Of a stretch of 64,000 bases of DNA, positions 35,340 to 47,164 are shown piece after piece. The notes under the pieces are model-generated. The model saw only the letters and a program-made list of their open reading frames with translations, had not been told where the DNA came from and ran no database searches. Position numbers and translations under genes: made by a program. The first letter of the stretch is position 1; each line of letters begins with the position of its first letter. The DNA is taken from assembly GCA_022410635.1 (NCBI GenBank), contig JAJVDF010000434.1:316726-380725 (forward strand), in the 5' to 3' direction. Origin of the DNA: Tretioscincus oriximinensis. Taxonomy: Eukaryota; Chordata; Lepidosauria; Squamata; Gymnophthalmidae.

Positions 35340-35472
35340 CACAGAATCATAGAATCATAGAGTTAGAAGGGACCTCCAGGGCCATCAAGTCCAACCCCCT
35401 GCTCAATGCAGGATTCATTAAACCATTCCAGAAAGATGACTGTCCAGTTTCTGTTTGAAGACTTCCGGTGAT
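35340..35472 (-). mobile_element. CR1 LINE 3' fragment (ATAGAATCATAGAGTTAG type)
   Basis: The + strand starts CACAGAATCATAGAATCATA, then GAGTTAGAAGGGACCTCC, AAGTCCAACCCCCTGCTCAA and CTGTTTGAAGACTTCCGGTG. It is the same 3' type as 8502 and 61137, with an extra repeat of the AGAATCAT word at the tip. CR1 elements end in such short tandem words. About 130 bp survive. Confidence 0.85.
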
Positions 35473-38303
35473 ATCCCTCAAAATGCAGTTTGTTTCTTTG
35501 TACTTCCCTGCAAAATCAGCCTAAAATATTTTCCTTAGATATGTGTTCCCTTCAAAGTTGTTAGAGGTTGTCAGTTTTTCTATTGGACTACAGCCCCCAT
35601 CATCCATAGCATCATCACTATTTTCAAATTTTGCTTTTTATTATTTTCTTTGTTTGAAGCAACAGATGCCTAACTCAATCAGATATTTACTCCCCAAAGA
35701 GAAGACAAAGGAGACAGGAGAAAATTAAATTTTGAGTGCTAAGATTTCCATTGTGCAAAGAAGAAAAGTAATATCATCTGCAGGCTTCAAAAACAAAGCA
35801 GCTTATAATAGCAGTGGCTAACGTGTATTTCTGTGAGGGTGGAAGAATAGAATTAATGAGGCACCCATTAGAATCTTCCCTTTCATCTCTTGAAATCATG
35901 ACTTTTCAGTCTATATAGTTCAGTACCAAGTGCTATATATGCATTGAAATCTGTGCTATATCCATTGAAATCTTTCTTCTCTATGGGAAATATCTGGGAT
36001 TGGACACTTTGACATAGATATTCTCTAATGTCACTGAGTTCTTCTCCATATCCAAATCTAGTGACTGGTGCATAAGGGTATCTAAAGTTGTAGCCGAATT
36101 TTGTACCCTGAAAATACTATTTCATACCTAATAACTCCTCTCCAGGTCTCCTGGGCAAGCAATATACTCTTTGGGAGAGTTTTTCACCACCAGAAGTGAA
36201 GATGTGCTTACAAACATATTTTTGAAATATAATGTTTGGACTAACAAACTAGGGGACAATCCTAAAGACTTGAAATGCAATAATTAAATCAAAAAGCAAG
36301 AAAAAATAATATACTTTCAAATTTGAACATAACAATTTCAGTCACTTGTTATGATTCAGAGATGTATATATGTTATCTGTTTTTAAATTAAGAGATTTAA
36401 TAATATATTTCTGTATTTATTGTACAACAGTTTTGCCTAAAAAGCATGGTTTTCCTCCTCAGCAAAATGGCAACCACAACAGCATTTTAGTTCCAAGACT
36501 ATCTCAGAATAGAAACCTTCTGACTGCATGCTAATACAGACTATGGATGCCCCAAGTAAAAAATAAAGCAGGTGCAGCACTTTAAAAATGGAACATGCTT
36601 CCTACCATACATCTTGCCAACCTAGATAATACAACAGTGGCTTCTTAATGACACTTCTGATGTCTCTTCTTCATAACTCAATGCAGACGGGGCTGCAGCT
36701 GTATACTGGGTTCAAATACGCACCTGCTGGATTAAAGAAGCTTGAAAGCTAGCAGCATTTCTCAGCAGAAAGAATGCGGAGAATGCGAACAAGATTGAAA
36801 GAAGATGAAAAATGGATATGAAAGTAAATCTTGATGGCATTTGAATGTCACATTGCTCTTGTAGTTATCCTTATGACCACACACAGCAAATCTGCATCAC
36901 TTGTTAATTAGCATCAACCAGTGTTAGCACACTTGCAGAACTAATTAATCTGGCCTATTACTAGTCCATTTTAGAGGACTCTTAACACACATGTGATCTG
37001 GATTAACACTATTCCATGCAAACAATGTGCATTAGTGAGCTCTTTAAAAGGATTATTAAGGCTGTGTTTAAAAGGCCTAAAATTTCTTTTAACGTGTTCC
37101 TTGTTACATAGCCTAATACTATCCAAGGAATTTGATCCAAGAAACCACATAAAATAATGTGCTGTGATAATTCAATCTAGATGTCTCCAAAGATGCAAAC
37201 CACTTCATCAGCCTCAGATTAAGTCAGTATGAACGGCTGTCTATGAGTACCTTTAACCTAAGAAAGATAATATTTTACCATCTGGTTATAATCATGGTGC
37301 GTGGAATGAACAATTGAAATTACCCCAAAGTATTTCTCATGAAAGTCCAAAAGCTTCGGCATATACAGAGCACTAGTGGAATGTGAAGGAAAGAAGGACA
37401 AATTCCCTTTTTATTTAGAGTGTTTGCAAAGACAACAAATCAGGTCCAAATTCCATCCTGAAGTTAATTGTCACCAACTGTTAAGCCTCTAGATAAATTG
37501 GTATTTCTTGAGGGATATACTTTTCTCTTCTGTTTTATAAAGCTTTTCCCATACCATATCTGAATGGCCCTGTTTCCACTGCAGAAAATAGTCCAGTTTG
37601 GGCGGGAAGAAGGTGCAATTTCAATTGAATCCTGTTTTTTTTTCCTCCGACAAATTAGATTTTCTGCCCCCACTGGAGTCAGAAAAGAGGATTCTTTGTC
37701 TGATCACACTTACTTCTGGAGAGAGGAAAGAGAAGGCTGGAATACATATAGCCAACAGCCAGCTGAGGGAGTTCTCAAGGGATGTGTATGAAGGAGAGAG
37801 TGCCTTTTCATCCTTCCTTCATACATACATCCCCAAGCTTGTCCTTTGCACTTTTAGGCAGGGAAAGACTGACCAAAAGGTAGTGTCTCCTCCATTTTTT
37901 GATCAATGCTACTCCCTCCCAATTTTTTTCTTCAAAGTTTGATATTTTTGCAACTCTGATGGAGCACAAGTCTCAGCCTTGTGGTGGAGGGAGAGGCCTG
38001 ATTGACATTTGGCAGTAGCAGTGACACAACAGCTATTCAAAAAACACTCCAGATCTGAGCCTTAACTCCCGAGTTGCCACAATTAAAGCTAGGCTCTGGC
38101 ATGTTTTTTAATAGCTGCCTACTACTGCAGCTGTCAAATGGCAATTGGGGTCCCCCCGCCCCCAGGACTTGCTCAGCATCAGAGCTGTCAAAATATCAGC
38201 CTTTGGAGAGAGAAAAATCAGGAGGGGGGGAGGAGAAAGACTCCACTTTCTGATCAATCTCGCCCTGCCTAACAGTTGCAGGGAAGTTATTAAGGGTACA
38301 TTG
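35473..38303. other. Non-coding DNA, about 2.8 kb
   Basis: A small tandem duplication (GTGCTATAT..GCATTGAAATCT) lies at 35930-35973. TTGGACTACAGCCCCCATCA at 35585 resembles a hAT MITE arm. GGCCCTGTTTCCACTG at 37567 resembles a Harbinger end without a partner. A homeodomain-motif-rich block lies at 36830-37075. No gene is recognised. Confidence 0.4.
35930..35973. repeat. 22-nt tandem duplication
   Basis: GTGCTATATATGCATTGAAA plus TCT is followed immediately by GTGCTATATCCATTGAAATC plus T. Two copies only. Confidence 0.7.
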
Positions 38304-38340
38304 GTGTGTGTGCGCGCGCGCGTGCGCGTGCGCGTGTGTG
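38304..38340. repeat. GT/GC alternating run (Z-DNA-prone)
   Basis: Thirty-seven nucleotides alternate purine and pyrimidine without a break, mixing GT and GC steps, with a GCGCGCGCG core. Such runs can adopt left-handed Z-DNA under negative supercoiling (established knowledge). Frames reading RTRTRAR across it are artefacts of the repeat. Confidence 0.9.
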
Positions 38341-38363
38341 AGAGAAGTGGAAGAAGGGAGAAA

Positions 38364-38656
38364 AGAAGAAGAAGAACTGGGTTCTTATACCCCGCTTTTC
38401 CCACCTTTCAAACGTACTCAAAGCGGCTTACAAGGGTATTTTTGCCAGAAGGCTTACATTCCATCTTCCCCACCAGTCTGTGTTGGTTCCCATGTATCTA
38501 CTTACAGTCAGTTGCAATTTCTTGCAATTCTTGCTTTCGAATAGCTGGGTTGGCTGGAGCTACAGGCTAGTGGAAGGTGCTCACCCCTCCCCACGCCCCA
38601 CACAGGGCTTCAAAACCCCATCTCCCAGATGAGAAACCGTCTCCTTAGTGACTGCA
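38364..38656 (-). mobile_element. tRNA-derived SINE, copy 4
   Basis: The + strand begins with the tail AAGAAGAAGAAGAACTGGGT, then CTTATACCCCGCTTTTCCCA, CAAAGCGGCTTACAAGGG, AGCTGGGTTGGCTGGAGC and the inverted box B GGGCTTCAAAACCCC. It is the reverse complement of the copies at 19775 and 31796. The Z-DNA-prone run lies about 25 bp beyond its 3' tail. The + frame 38145-38570 runs through it and is spurious. Confidence 0.9.
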
Positions 38657-41197
38657 TGAAGAGTAAAAAGACTCAAAACAGCATCCACACCCATTGGGAT
38701 CTCCCCAGCATTGAGTTTCCAGACTTCTCTTTCTCCTTCACAGAGGTGGATGGCTTCTCTTTCTCTTAAAAAAAATAATTCTACCCTGGCCTTACAGGCA
38801 AAAGAAACAGGACACGTCTCAGAAGTGAACTGAGACCAGAGAATTTTTTTTCTAGTTTTAGTCCACTTCTGGGGTGGGGGGGTGGGAGACACTGGGTCCA
38901 GCATTGACAAAATCCATTTCAGATCCATTTTAGTTGCCTTTCAGGTTGGGGCCAGTTACTCTAAAAGTTTTCTTATAAAATGTAATTTGTACTTCGATCA
39001 GAACAGTATCTTCTTATGACAATATTCTTACATCTTTGGACAAGGTGTGATCATAGTGCAAGGTAGTAAAATCTCAAATTTCCTTGAGCAAAATTGAAAT
39101 TGCCCACCTAAATCATTCAAACTGAACACAAAATTAATAATGTATTTTATACAACCCATGTTAATATTCTACCTAACCTTTTCTTGATGTGTAATGTAAC
39201 TTTAAAACAGTTTCACATTTGGAACTGCTGTTACTCACCTGCTCAGTGTTGTCTGCTAGAATGTGAGAATAGTAAATATTGCAGTAAATGTTGTAATTAT
39301 GATAGTTGTTAAAACTGTTTAGCACAACAGTTGTGCTAAGCGTATAGAAAAGGCATACTCAGCATTTATTTTGCAAAAGGAACAAGAAAGTGTCAAAAGG
39401 AATTTTCCCTCACCCTTCAGAATAGCTGCTTTCACAAGGTAAGCTAGAACACTCAATCAAAAATATAAAGCAGCAGTTGAAAAATAATTTCGCTCACAAA
39501 TTTAAGCCCTTGAAAACCTTCATAAAAACAACTATCCCCACAGGGTTTCTCATGTTAGTCAAAACAATGAATTAATATGCAGTGTTTTTATAGGCTAACA
39601 AAATTATTATGACATAAGTATATCCTGAGTTTCAGGTATATAAACATGTGGGATGTGGTCAGAAGGCTGTAACCGTGAATCAGAAGGAAATGGAATGTTA
39701 TAAAGTACAGGCAATAATTATCGTGTTATTAACAGTGGCCATTTAAGAATGGGGCTCTGATACTATCCATTATATCGCAGCCTCAGAGGCTAATTTGTCT
39801 CTGTTCGTCTCTTATAATGGTACCTGACATCCCTTGGTAGTAATATCCTCCTGCATAAGAGAAATTGATCAATGTCAATGCAACTGGGGTAGGGGGTGGA
39901 GTTACGGGGGAGAACAGAGAAAGAAATGCATATCAAATCCTGTTGCCAAATTTCTCAAAAATGTTTATTTTTGTGACAGAAATGTCTCTGTTCTCCACTT
40001 TTTCTGAGCACATGTGATCTTTCTAGAATTGCTTCAGAATTCTGCTTCTGAAGAATTCATTCCAGCTTTATGAAAGCAAGCTGGGTGTAGGTGGTATGCG
40101 CATGTTCTTCACATTACATTTTCTCCAGTATTATTTTTTTCCACAGCTGCCTGTGTTTCCAGGACTAAAAAAGAACTGAGAATTTTCTGTCTTGAACTTA
40201 AATATGAAACAATAGAGAGATTGACTATCAAACAATTTAAGAACCTGGTCATGAGTACCTGACATGATGTATATTTGTATATAAGTATGAACGGACATAG
40301 TTATTTATAGTTTGAACGTTTGGGGCTTGGATGTTTCCCTGACAGAATTTTGGAGGGAAACCTCAGTGTTTTAAAATGCAACAATGGTTGTGCTTGGCTT
40401 TGGATGGAAAGTTTGATCTGCCATGATTGGCTGGAATACAGTATGAATATAGCTCCTGTATCAGGATACAATCACTGCATACCAGACTCAGAGCCCTTAA
40501 GAGATGAAATAAATCACTTCAGAGCATGAAATCACTTGTCTGAGTCTTACTTTGCTACCAAGAGTCTCATACCCTGTTTGCATAGGCCTCAGTAATGAGT
40601 TTTAATTATCTGTTACAACACATATATTGTTAGCATATAAGCCCCATCCAGATGAGCTGTTTAAATCCAGAATTTATTTTAAAGCCAGAATAACCCAATA
40701 GGTTTCTGCATTACTACAGCCAGGAATCGACATATCCAGTGTATTCCAGTTCCTTTGCACCCCAAGAACTCACCTCCACAGATTCCCAATTGGTTGGTTT
40801 TCCTCTCCATCATATGTCTGTATTCCAGTTTATGTTTTGCCTTGAATCTTAACCAAATTCTCTACTGTTCCCATGTGCATGCACTAGTCCAACTCTTTTT
40901 TTTTCTTTTTTCTTTGGAGGAAGGAGAAACTTGCTTCGATAGCAGTTTATAACTATTGTTAAAAATGTGGAGCAACAGGGCACTTTAGAGAATAGATTAC
41001 TGAAACTGCATAAGCACTTGAAGCAGATTCGCCTTCATGTAACAGTAGAAATATCTCATCTAGATGCAACCTAACTGAGCCTGTGCAAAGACACCCTAGC
41101 TTCTTTCCACTTTAGACTTTATTCTGTTACAGAAAGGGGCTGTCCATTTGCCATTCTGAGACTAGAATTAACATGTGCTCTCTTTGCTATTGGGAAA
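38657..41197. other. Non-coding DNA, about 2.5 kb
   Basis: CCCTGTTTGCATAGGCCTCA at 40570 resembles the MITE at 3887. A candidate conserved block lies at about 39570-39870. No gene is recognised. Confidence 0.4.
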
Positions 41198-41281
41198 ATA
41201 TACTTCTCAAAACAATTAAGGGATCACTTTAACATACACTGTTATGTTAAAGTGTTCCCTTAATTGTTTTGAGCAGTATAT
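41198..41281. mobile_element. Short palindromic Tc1/mariner-type MITE, copy 1
   Basis: The arms read TACTTCTCAAAACAATTAAG and, inverted, TACTGCTCAAAACAATTAAG, then GG(A/T)(A)CACTTTAACATA. There are two substitutions between the arms plus a small difference at the centre. TA dinucleotides flank both ends. It is the same sequence as the perfect palindrome at 60581-60668. CTGCTCAAAA ends are known from Tc1-type elements. It has no coding room. Confidence 0.85.
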
Positions 41282-42738
41282 ATAGAACATAATCCCACAT
41301 CCACCAGCATCAAATTATCAGAACAATTGCCAGTCAAAAAGGATTTACAAGTATTTTTGGTATTTTGTTCTTTAGTGAAACAGTAGTTGCCTATTCCATA
41401 CCAATAACAGAACGTGGGGAGGGTTAGCAACTAGCGAGATTTAAAAATATCTCTGCATAAGTTGAATTTCCCACCTCCTAGAATTAAATCAAAACACTTC
41501 CATTTTTTGAAAACAATCTGAATTTCCCACCACCTTTTCATATCCCATTCAGGCTACATCACTGTTGGCTGGCATGGGCTTCCACAGGCTCTGATTTTCC
41601 TTTATACTGAGATCCAATCCCCAACATGGCAGCACTCATGCCAGCCAATTGCAATTTTGCTGAAGTGCCACCGAGCATGGATGTAATGAGGAGTCCAAAC
41701 TCACTAAACATGGAATTCCTTAAAGTGAGATCCTGAATCCTTTTGTCCTGTTAATGTCCGTGACATCTCTGGTGTTGCTGAAGCACCTCCAGCCAGACCT
41801 GCATGCCTGACTGGCCTGTGGCTCATAGGAACTTCAAATAGTACCAGAGGTAACGGGAATAACAATTCTTGTTAGCCACTAGAGAGCTCTTGTGTGCCTA
41901 GAAGATGGCACCAGGAACCGCTGCTGCTCTTCATATATATTTTTCCAACTAAAGAACCTGTTTAGCTGGATCTGGTAATATCCTAGCTATAGTACCAAAT
42001 TCAGGGCTTACCTTTAGATTTTGACACCAGGATATTTCCAAATATCCACCATATCCACCCCATGGACAATTTCATATTCTTCAGTCAGGGGTCTTCTTAA
42101 ACAACTTCAAAGCCAATCTCTGGTAACATCATTTTGCTTGCACCCTGTTCTCTCACAATATTTTTACTCAGTTACACAATGCTAAAAAGTAAATTGGTCA
42201 GGAATTCAAGCATACACAAGAAAAAAAAACCTCAGATTTAATCCTTGCAATTTGGCATATCAAACTTTCTTCCCTCATAGCATTACTTTTTATAAACAGA
42301 ACAAGTAAAGTCAATACTTTCTGCTGACTCAAAGTAGGAATATAAAATATAGCCCAGCTCTGAATCAATTTGGGCCCCATTTAGACGTTTACAGGTATGG
42401 CAGTTACCTCAAAGTGAATCCTGTTCATGTGCTCTCAGTTTCAACAAAAAGCTTTGTTACCGCATGTTTTTCAGATAATATTTATTGTACATGTGGACAT
42501 CGGAGTGGATTTCTCTTTCCCTTCCCCCCCCCCCCCAAAAGATGGTATGGCGTGCACATGCAGGAACAGGCAGGAAAAGGTGAGAATTCAACTGCAATTC
42601 AAGGCAAGACATGTGTTCTGAAGCTCAGATTTACAAGGGGAGGGGGAAGAACAACCAATCAGGAGATTGTGCATGCAAGTTCTCAGACATAGGTGGAGAA
42701 GGAATACAATTCCCATAGATATGCCCAGCCCATAGATA
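41282..42738. other. Non-coding spacer
   Basis: GGGCCCCATTTAGACG near 42371 could be a Harbinger-like end but has no partner. A C-run lies near 42523-42536. Nothing else recognised. Confidence 0.35.
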
Positions 42739-42768
42739 TGATAAATAATAATTTTTTATTATTTATCA
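42739..42768. repeat. Perfect AT hairpin
   Basis: TGATAAATAATAA (42739-42751) and TTATTATTTATCA (42756-42768) are perfect complements around TTTT. It lies near the presumed 3' end of the L1-like fragment. Confidence 0.7.
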
Positions 42769-42989
42769 GAAAATTCTTAAAACAGAAATATATATTCATT
42801 CATACATAGTACAAAACAAAATAAATAAAATTAAATATAGTGAACAATATGAATACAAAAGAATATTTTAAGCCCCTCCACCCCTCTCCCCCCACCCCCA
42901 GGAGAAAACATTATTATCTATCATATCTATGGTCTGAGGACTTGTTTAATAACTGTTAGTAGTTCATGTCCCGCACATCGGTTCAATTG

Positions 42990-43430
42990 TCAATAGACTA
43001 GTAGTTTTGCCCAATTTTTCATCCATCGATCTTTCAGTATAATATTTGTTCCCATTTTTTCACCCAGATAGTCTGCCATTAACTTGCCAGCTAGATAGAT
43101 AACACTTTCCACGCAAGTGTTATTATGGCTTGGGCTGCCATTGTCATATGGGCTTATTTATCCTCCAGTGAATTTATTCTCCAAGGTGAATTTGCAAAAA
43201 GCCATTTCCTTTGTTCTGTTTAGTGAGTAGCCCATTACATTTTCAATTTCATCCCATATTATATTATAAAAATTTGTAACTATTGGGCACTCCCATAATA
43301 GATGAATATATATGTCCCTTGCTCCACAGCTGTCCAACAGAAAGGTCTCATGTTGTGGGTTACATGAGCAAGGAAGCAGGGAGTCCGGTACCATTGGCTT
43401 ACAATTTTTAGCTGTAATTCTTTAATTCTG
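42990..43430 (-). mobile_element. L1-like LINE ORF2 C-terminal fragment
   Basis: The minus frame 43394-43158 reads ARDIYIHLLWECPIVTNFY and then IWDEIENVMG. This matches the C-terminal region of L1 ORF2 proteins, where a Cys-rich segment runs into HxxWxCPxxxxFW. The 3' flank (42770-42890 on the +) is AT- and pyrimidine-rich as in an antisense L1 3' UTR, but no clear poly(A) is defined. Only about 400 bp are recognisable; it is dead. Confidence 0.6.
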
Positions 43431-44605
43431 TAATTCGGTTATTTTTAATTTTCCCAATTTTCCCCCATATTCGCTTCATTTGTATCACATTAATGAATAA
43501 ATCTGTTGCCCATAAATCAGTCTGGATTTAAACTGTTCGTCTGCTTGTCAAATCTAATTTTCAGTATGCATTCTAAAGAAGCCTTTTCAGACTGAAGTAA
43601 TGCTTTTATGAACTAATTTGGCTTTATTCTGGTTTCCTTAAGAAAGAAAAATTACATCTGGGGGGGTATCAATTATGAATATGGAGGCAGAACAAAGTAA
43701 TAATGTTTGTGACAGATTTTTTTTACCCATTTTTTATGAGAGAAAACTAAGCATAGCCTAGAAAACATCATTTTTGATGTATGACCTTATCAGTGCTCAT
43801 AATGCATAGACCATGAATCGCATATGTTTTGAAGACCATCTGGATGGGACATCACCATCTTTAAAGTGTATTTATAAAGTTTTTGGAATGCTAAAATCAT
43901 TTTCTTTTAAAAAAATGTCTACACAGATTGATTTCAGTATTCTTTTGGAGGAAAAAAACCTGATGCATGAACCCACTTGGCAAATGATCTCCAATTGAGC
44001 AAATTGCATTCTGCTAAAAGAATCCATTGTTCTGCTTATACAGGGTTAATATACAGGTGCATACTGAAATCTGATCTAATAAATGTTGTCCATGACAATC
44101 AAGAATTTTTTCAAGAATGTCATGGCTAAGACATCAAGCTTTTAATGCCTTAATTTAAGAGTGGGGTGTCCCGACACTCTTTTTTCTATGGAGGGAAATT
44201 CAGGGTATGTGCAGGTGTGCTATACCAGGAAGGAGAAGCTGTAAATAACTTGTGACAAGATAAAACCAAAGATAAAATTATGAGTTCTGCCTTGATTTGC
44301 GCAGACATTAGATATCTTAATTTTATCATAGAAAGAGATGATTATACATATATATTCTCATTTTAATTATAGGTTAGATGACCTGGCTGTCTTTGACTTT
44401 GACATTTAAAGAAAAATGAAGGGAAAGATAGATGCATGCCTTCTCCAACAGCTCTCAGCACTATCTAGTACTTAGAATTGTGGGGATTTTGTTTAGAAAA
44501 GTATACATTTAGACCCTTTCCCTGGTTCTTTTCCCATCTTCGCAGCCATAAGTTACTTCTACATCGGTTACCTATCATATTAATAGCAAACACTGCAAGT
44601 GAAAC
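43431..44605. other. Non-coding spacer
   Basis: An imperfect hairpin ATGACAATCAAGAATT / AAGAATGTCAT lies near 44092-44125. Frame 43813-43998 matches nothing. Confidence 0.4.
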
Positions 44606-44889
44606 TTAAGTAATGTTTCAGAGAAACAGCCATGTTAGTCCAGTAGAAAGTCCAGCAAAGGAGCCAGTAGACTAACGGGAGTAAAGTGTCTACGAAAGCC
44701 TATGCACCCACTTTTATTCTGTTAGTCTCAAAGTGCTACTGGCCCCTTTGCTGGACTTTCTACTGGACTAACATTGCTATTTCTCTGAGATCATCTGAAG
44801 AAGTAAACATGTCTAAAAAAGCTTATGCTATCCACTTTTCTCCTGTTAGTCTCAAAGTAATTGGCCCCTTTGCTGGATTAAGTAATGTT
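44606..44889. mobile_element. Foldback repeat with 12-bp target duplication
   Basis: The repeat proper spans 44618-44877. TTAAGTAATGTT occurs at both borders (44606-44617 and 44878-44889). From 44618 the left arm reads GAGAAACAGCCATGTTAGTC and CCAGCAAAGGAGCCAGTAG; the right arm, inverted, repeats these, ending near 44790. A third, partial unit follows (44790-44877) with CTGAAGAAGTAAACATGTCT and CTCCTGTTAGTCTCAAAGTA. So the order is arm, inverted arm, partial arm. A 12-bp duplication fits target-primed retroposition better than most DNA transposons. Confidence 0.75.
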
Positions 44890-45931
44890 ATCAGACTCAT
44901 TCAATTTTGATGCATGCTACAGTGGGTGCAATTATTGTAATAAGATTCAAATACTGGGAGAAGAGCACTCTGAACATACCGGTAAATGCTTCCCCACCCA
45001 GTGGTAGTGTTTCACAAACTGCCTGCTATTTCCAGTTGTGATAACAACACAGCTGCGAGACCATTTCTTTCTGGATTGAACATTGATAATTGTGGAGGTC
45101 ATCAAATACAGAAACTACCTCATGTACTATTTCCATGATTGATGGTTCAAAAGCACTTTTCATGCAGTACAGATTTGTCTTCACAGTGTGAGTTGAACAT
45201 GGTTTAGATCAAATGACACAGGTCAAGATTATGATAAAGCCCATGATCCCATGAGAGTCTATCTTCTCTAGAGCTGATTCATCACCACCATCATCATCTA
45301 GTTAAAGACAGCAAGAAAGGAAGCACCTCATGGTTCATGGGACAGAATGTTTCACTTGTGTTTTTTACTTTGAAACACCAAGGTAAGTACAACACGGTTA
45401 CATTTTCAAAAATATAAAATTCTACGTTCTGTTGATTTGAACACTGTACAAACTAATGATTTCATCTGAAATGTTAGCAAATTATGCGTGGAATATGTTT
45501 CTCATTTTAAGCATAAGAAGAAAACTTGTCCACTGAATTCTCAAAATGACACCAGAAAGTACTTTCTTCTTGCTGTAGTTGCTACCTTTTAGATTACATG
45601 AGCAGAACTCTCCATATCATAATGCATAGGAATGATCTCTAACTAGGGTTTTTTTTAACACCAACCTCCCAAATTCAACGAGCTAGTTTATAACAAACAG
45701 GAAAAAATACAATGAGAAATAATACACATCAAATATTACCAATGTACATATTTTTCAAAAACAATATATTATAAAATCCCATGAAGTTTTAAAGTGATAC
45801 TGAACAGAGATAATATCAGAATTTCTCACCATGTGTCTGGGATAAGTTTACTAGATGTCAGTATTTTAACAGGAGGGAATTGTAGGGGGGATGTTCTTTA
45901 GGAGGACTACAACTCTCATGAGCCTCAGCTT
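44890..45931. other. Non-coding spacer
   Basis: GGACTACAACTCTCATGAGC near 45903 resembles a hAT MITE arm. Nothing else recognised. Confidence 0.4.
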
Positions 45932-45940
45932 CTTTTAAAA

Positions 45941-46137
45941 TCAAGCAAAGGAGCTAGCAGCACTTTGAGATTAACTTGAGAAAAGTGGGTGGCATAAGCT
46001 TTCGTAGACACGTCTACTTCTTCAGACGTGCCTATGAAAGCTCATGCCACCCACTTTTCTCAAGTTAGTCTCAAAGTGCTGCTCGCTCCTTTGCTGGACT
46101 TTCTACTAGACTAACACGGCTATTTCTCTGAAATTGA
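45941..46137. mobile_element. Foldback repeat, most regular copy
   Basis: The left arm (CAAAGGAGCTAGCAGCACTT, ACTTGAGAAAAGTGGGTGGC) and the right arm, inverted, agree almost throughout, about 75-80 nt each, with the unpaired end GACTTTCTACTAGACTAACA and GGCTATTTCTCTGAAATTGA on the right only. CTTTTAAAA (45932-45940) and CTTTTTAAAA (46138-46147) may be the target duplication. The minus strand 46025-45993 contains CTGAAGA, a GTAGAC/GTCTAC stem and CGAAAGC. Confidence 0.75.
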
Positions 46138-46147
46138 CTTTTTAAAA

Positions 46148-47164
46148 AAGTTTTGGTCTTGTTTTTGTCCAGCTTTTTCATAACCCTGTCCTGCTTTCCA
46201 TCTTTCTGATCCGACCATTCTAACCAGGGAGGGCAAGGCTAGGGCTACATGAATTGCATAGTGAACAATGGAAGTGTTTGTAGCTGTAAGGCTTCCGGTT
46301 GACCAACTTTAGCACAGAACCAAAATGGTCCCTCTCTACCTGTCTTTCTTTTTGAAAGAGGAGGAAGGTGGAGGCAATTTAAGGGCTAACAAACTGTCAT
46401 GTCTATCAATTCACAGAGTCTGTCAGTTCACAGGGTTCCAACACTCATTGGTACAGGGATGTTCCCGGCTATTGTTGCATCTCTACTGCCCTCTCCAAAA
46501 CAAGGCACAGGCCCCAACACAACTTTTCATAGTCGTACAGATAAATACAAGCAAAAAAATTCTGCTTTTCCTTTATGAAATTATCCAAGATATATGATGG
46601 AAACATAGTAGTTGTGGATGTAACAAGTCATAATTCTAAATCAGTCAAACCAACCTGTTATCTAACATGTTATTAAACAATTTTATACTATTTAAATCTT
46701 TATACATTTCTTACAGAACACGATGCAATAAATATATCGAGTCTACTAATACTATTTTGAAAGAATAGACAGAATTTTTCATGGAAGCAAAGTACTTCTA
46801 TGGAGGTATTAAGGAATATTGTGCCGTGTTAGTTTAAAGTAGCCATTATGTAACATTGAACATGGGGTGTCAGGAAAATGGAGATTTGCAAGAACTGAAA
46901 GGAATTGTTCGTGTAAGCTTTGCCTGCAACAACAGATGAGATTAAACCTTAGTATTGACTTGGAAGACCTATGAACTCTAGGGTTAAGTGGGATACATAG
47001 CAAACTGCCCACCATGCTCATCAACGAAGGCCTTATCCTTCAACTTATCTCAGCCAGCTTAGTCCTTAAGACTATTAAAAAATCACGAATTCTTTAATTT
47101 AACCCATTTAAATTTCCATTGAGTTCAATGGACTGTGCCTGTTTGCTTCCAAATGTTAGGGCTG
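46148..47164. other. Non-coding spacer
   Basis: AT-rich; no repeat or gene recognised. Confidence 0.4.
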
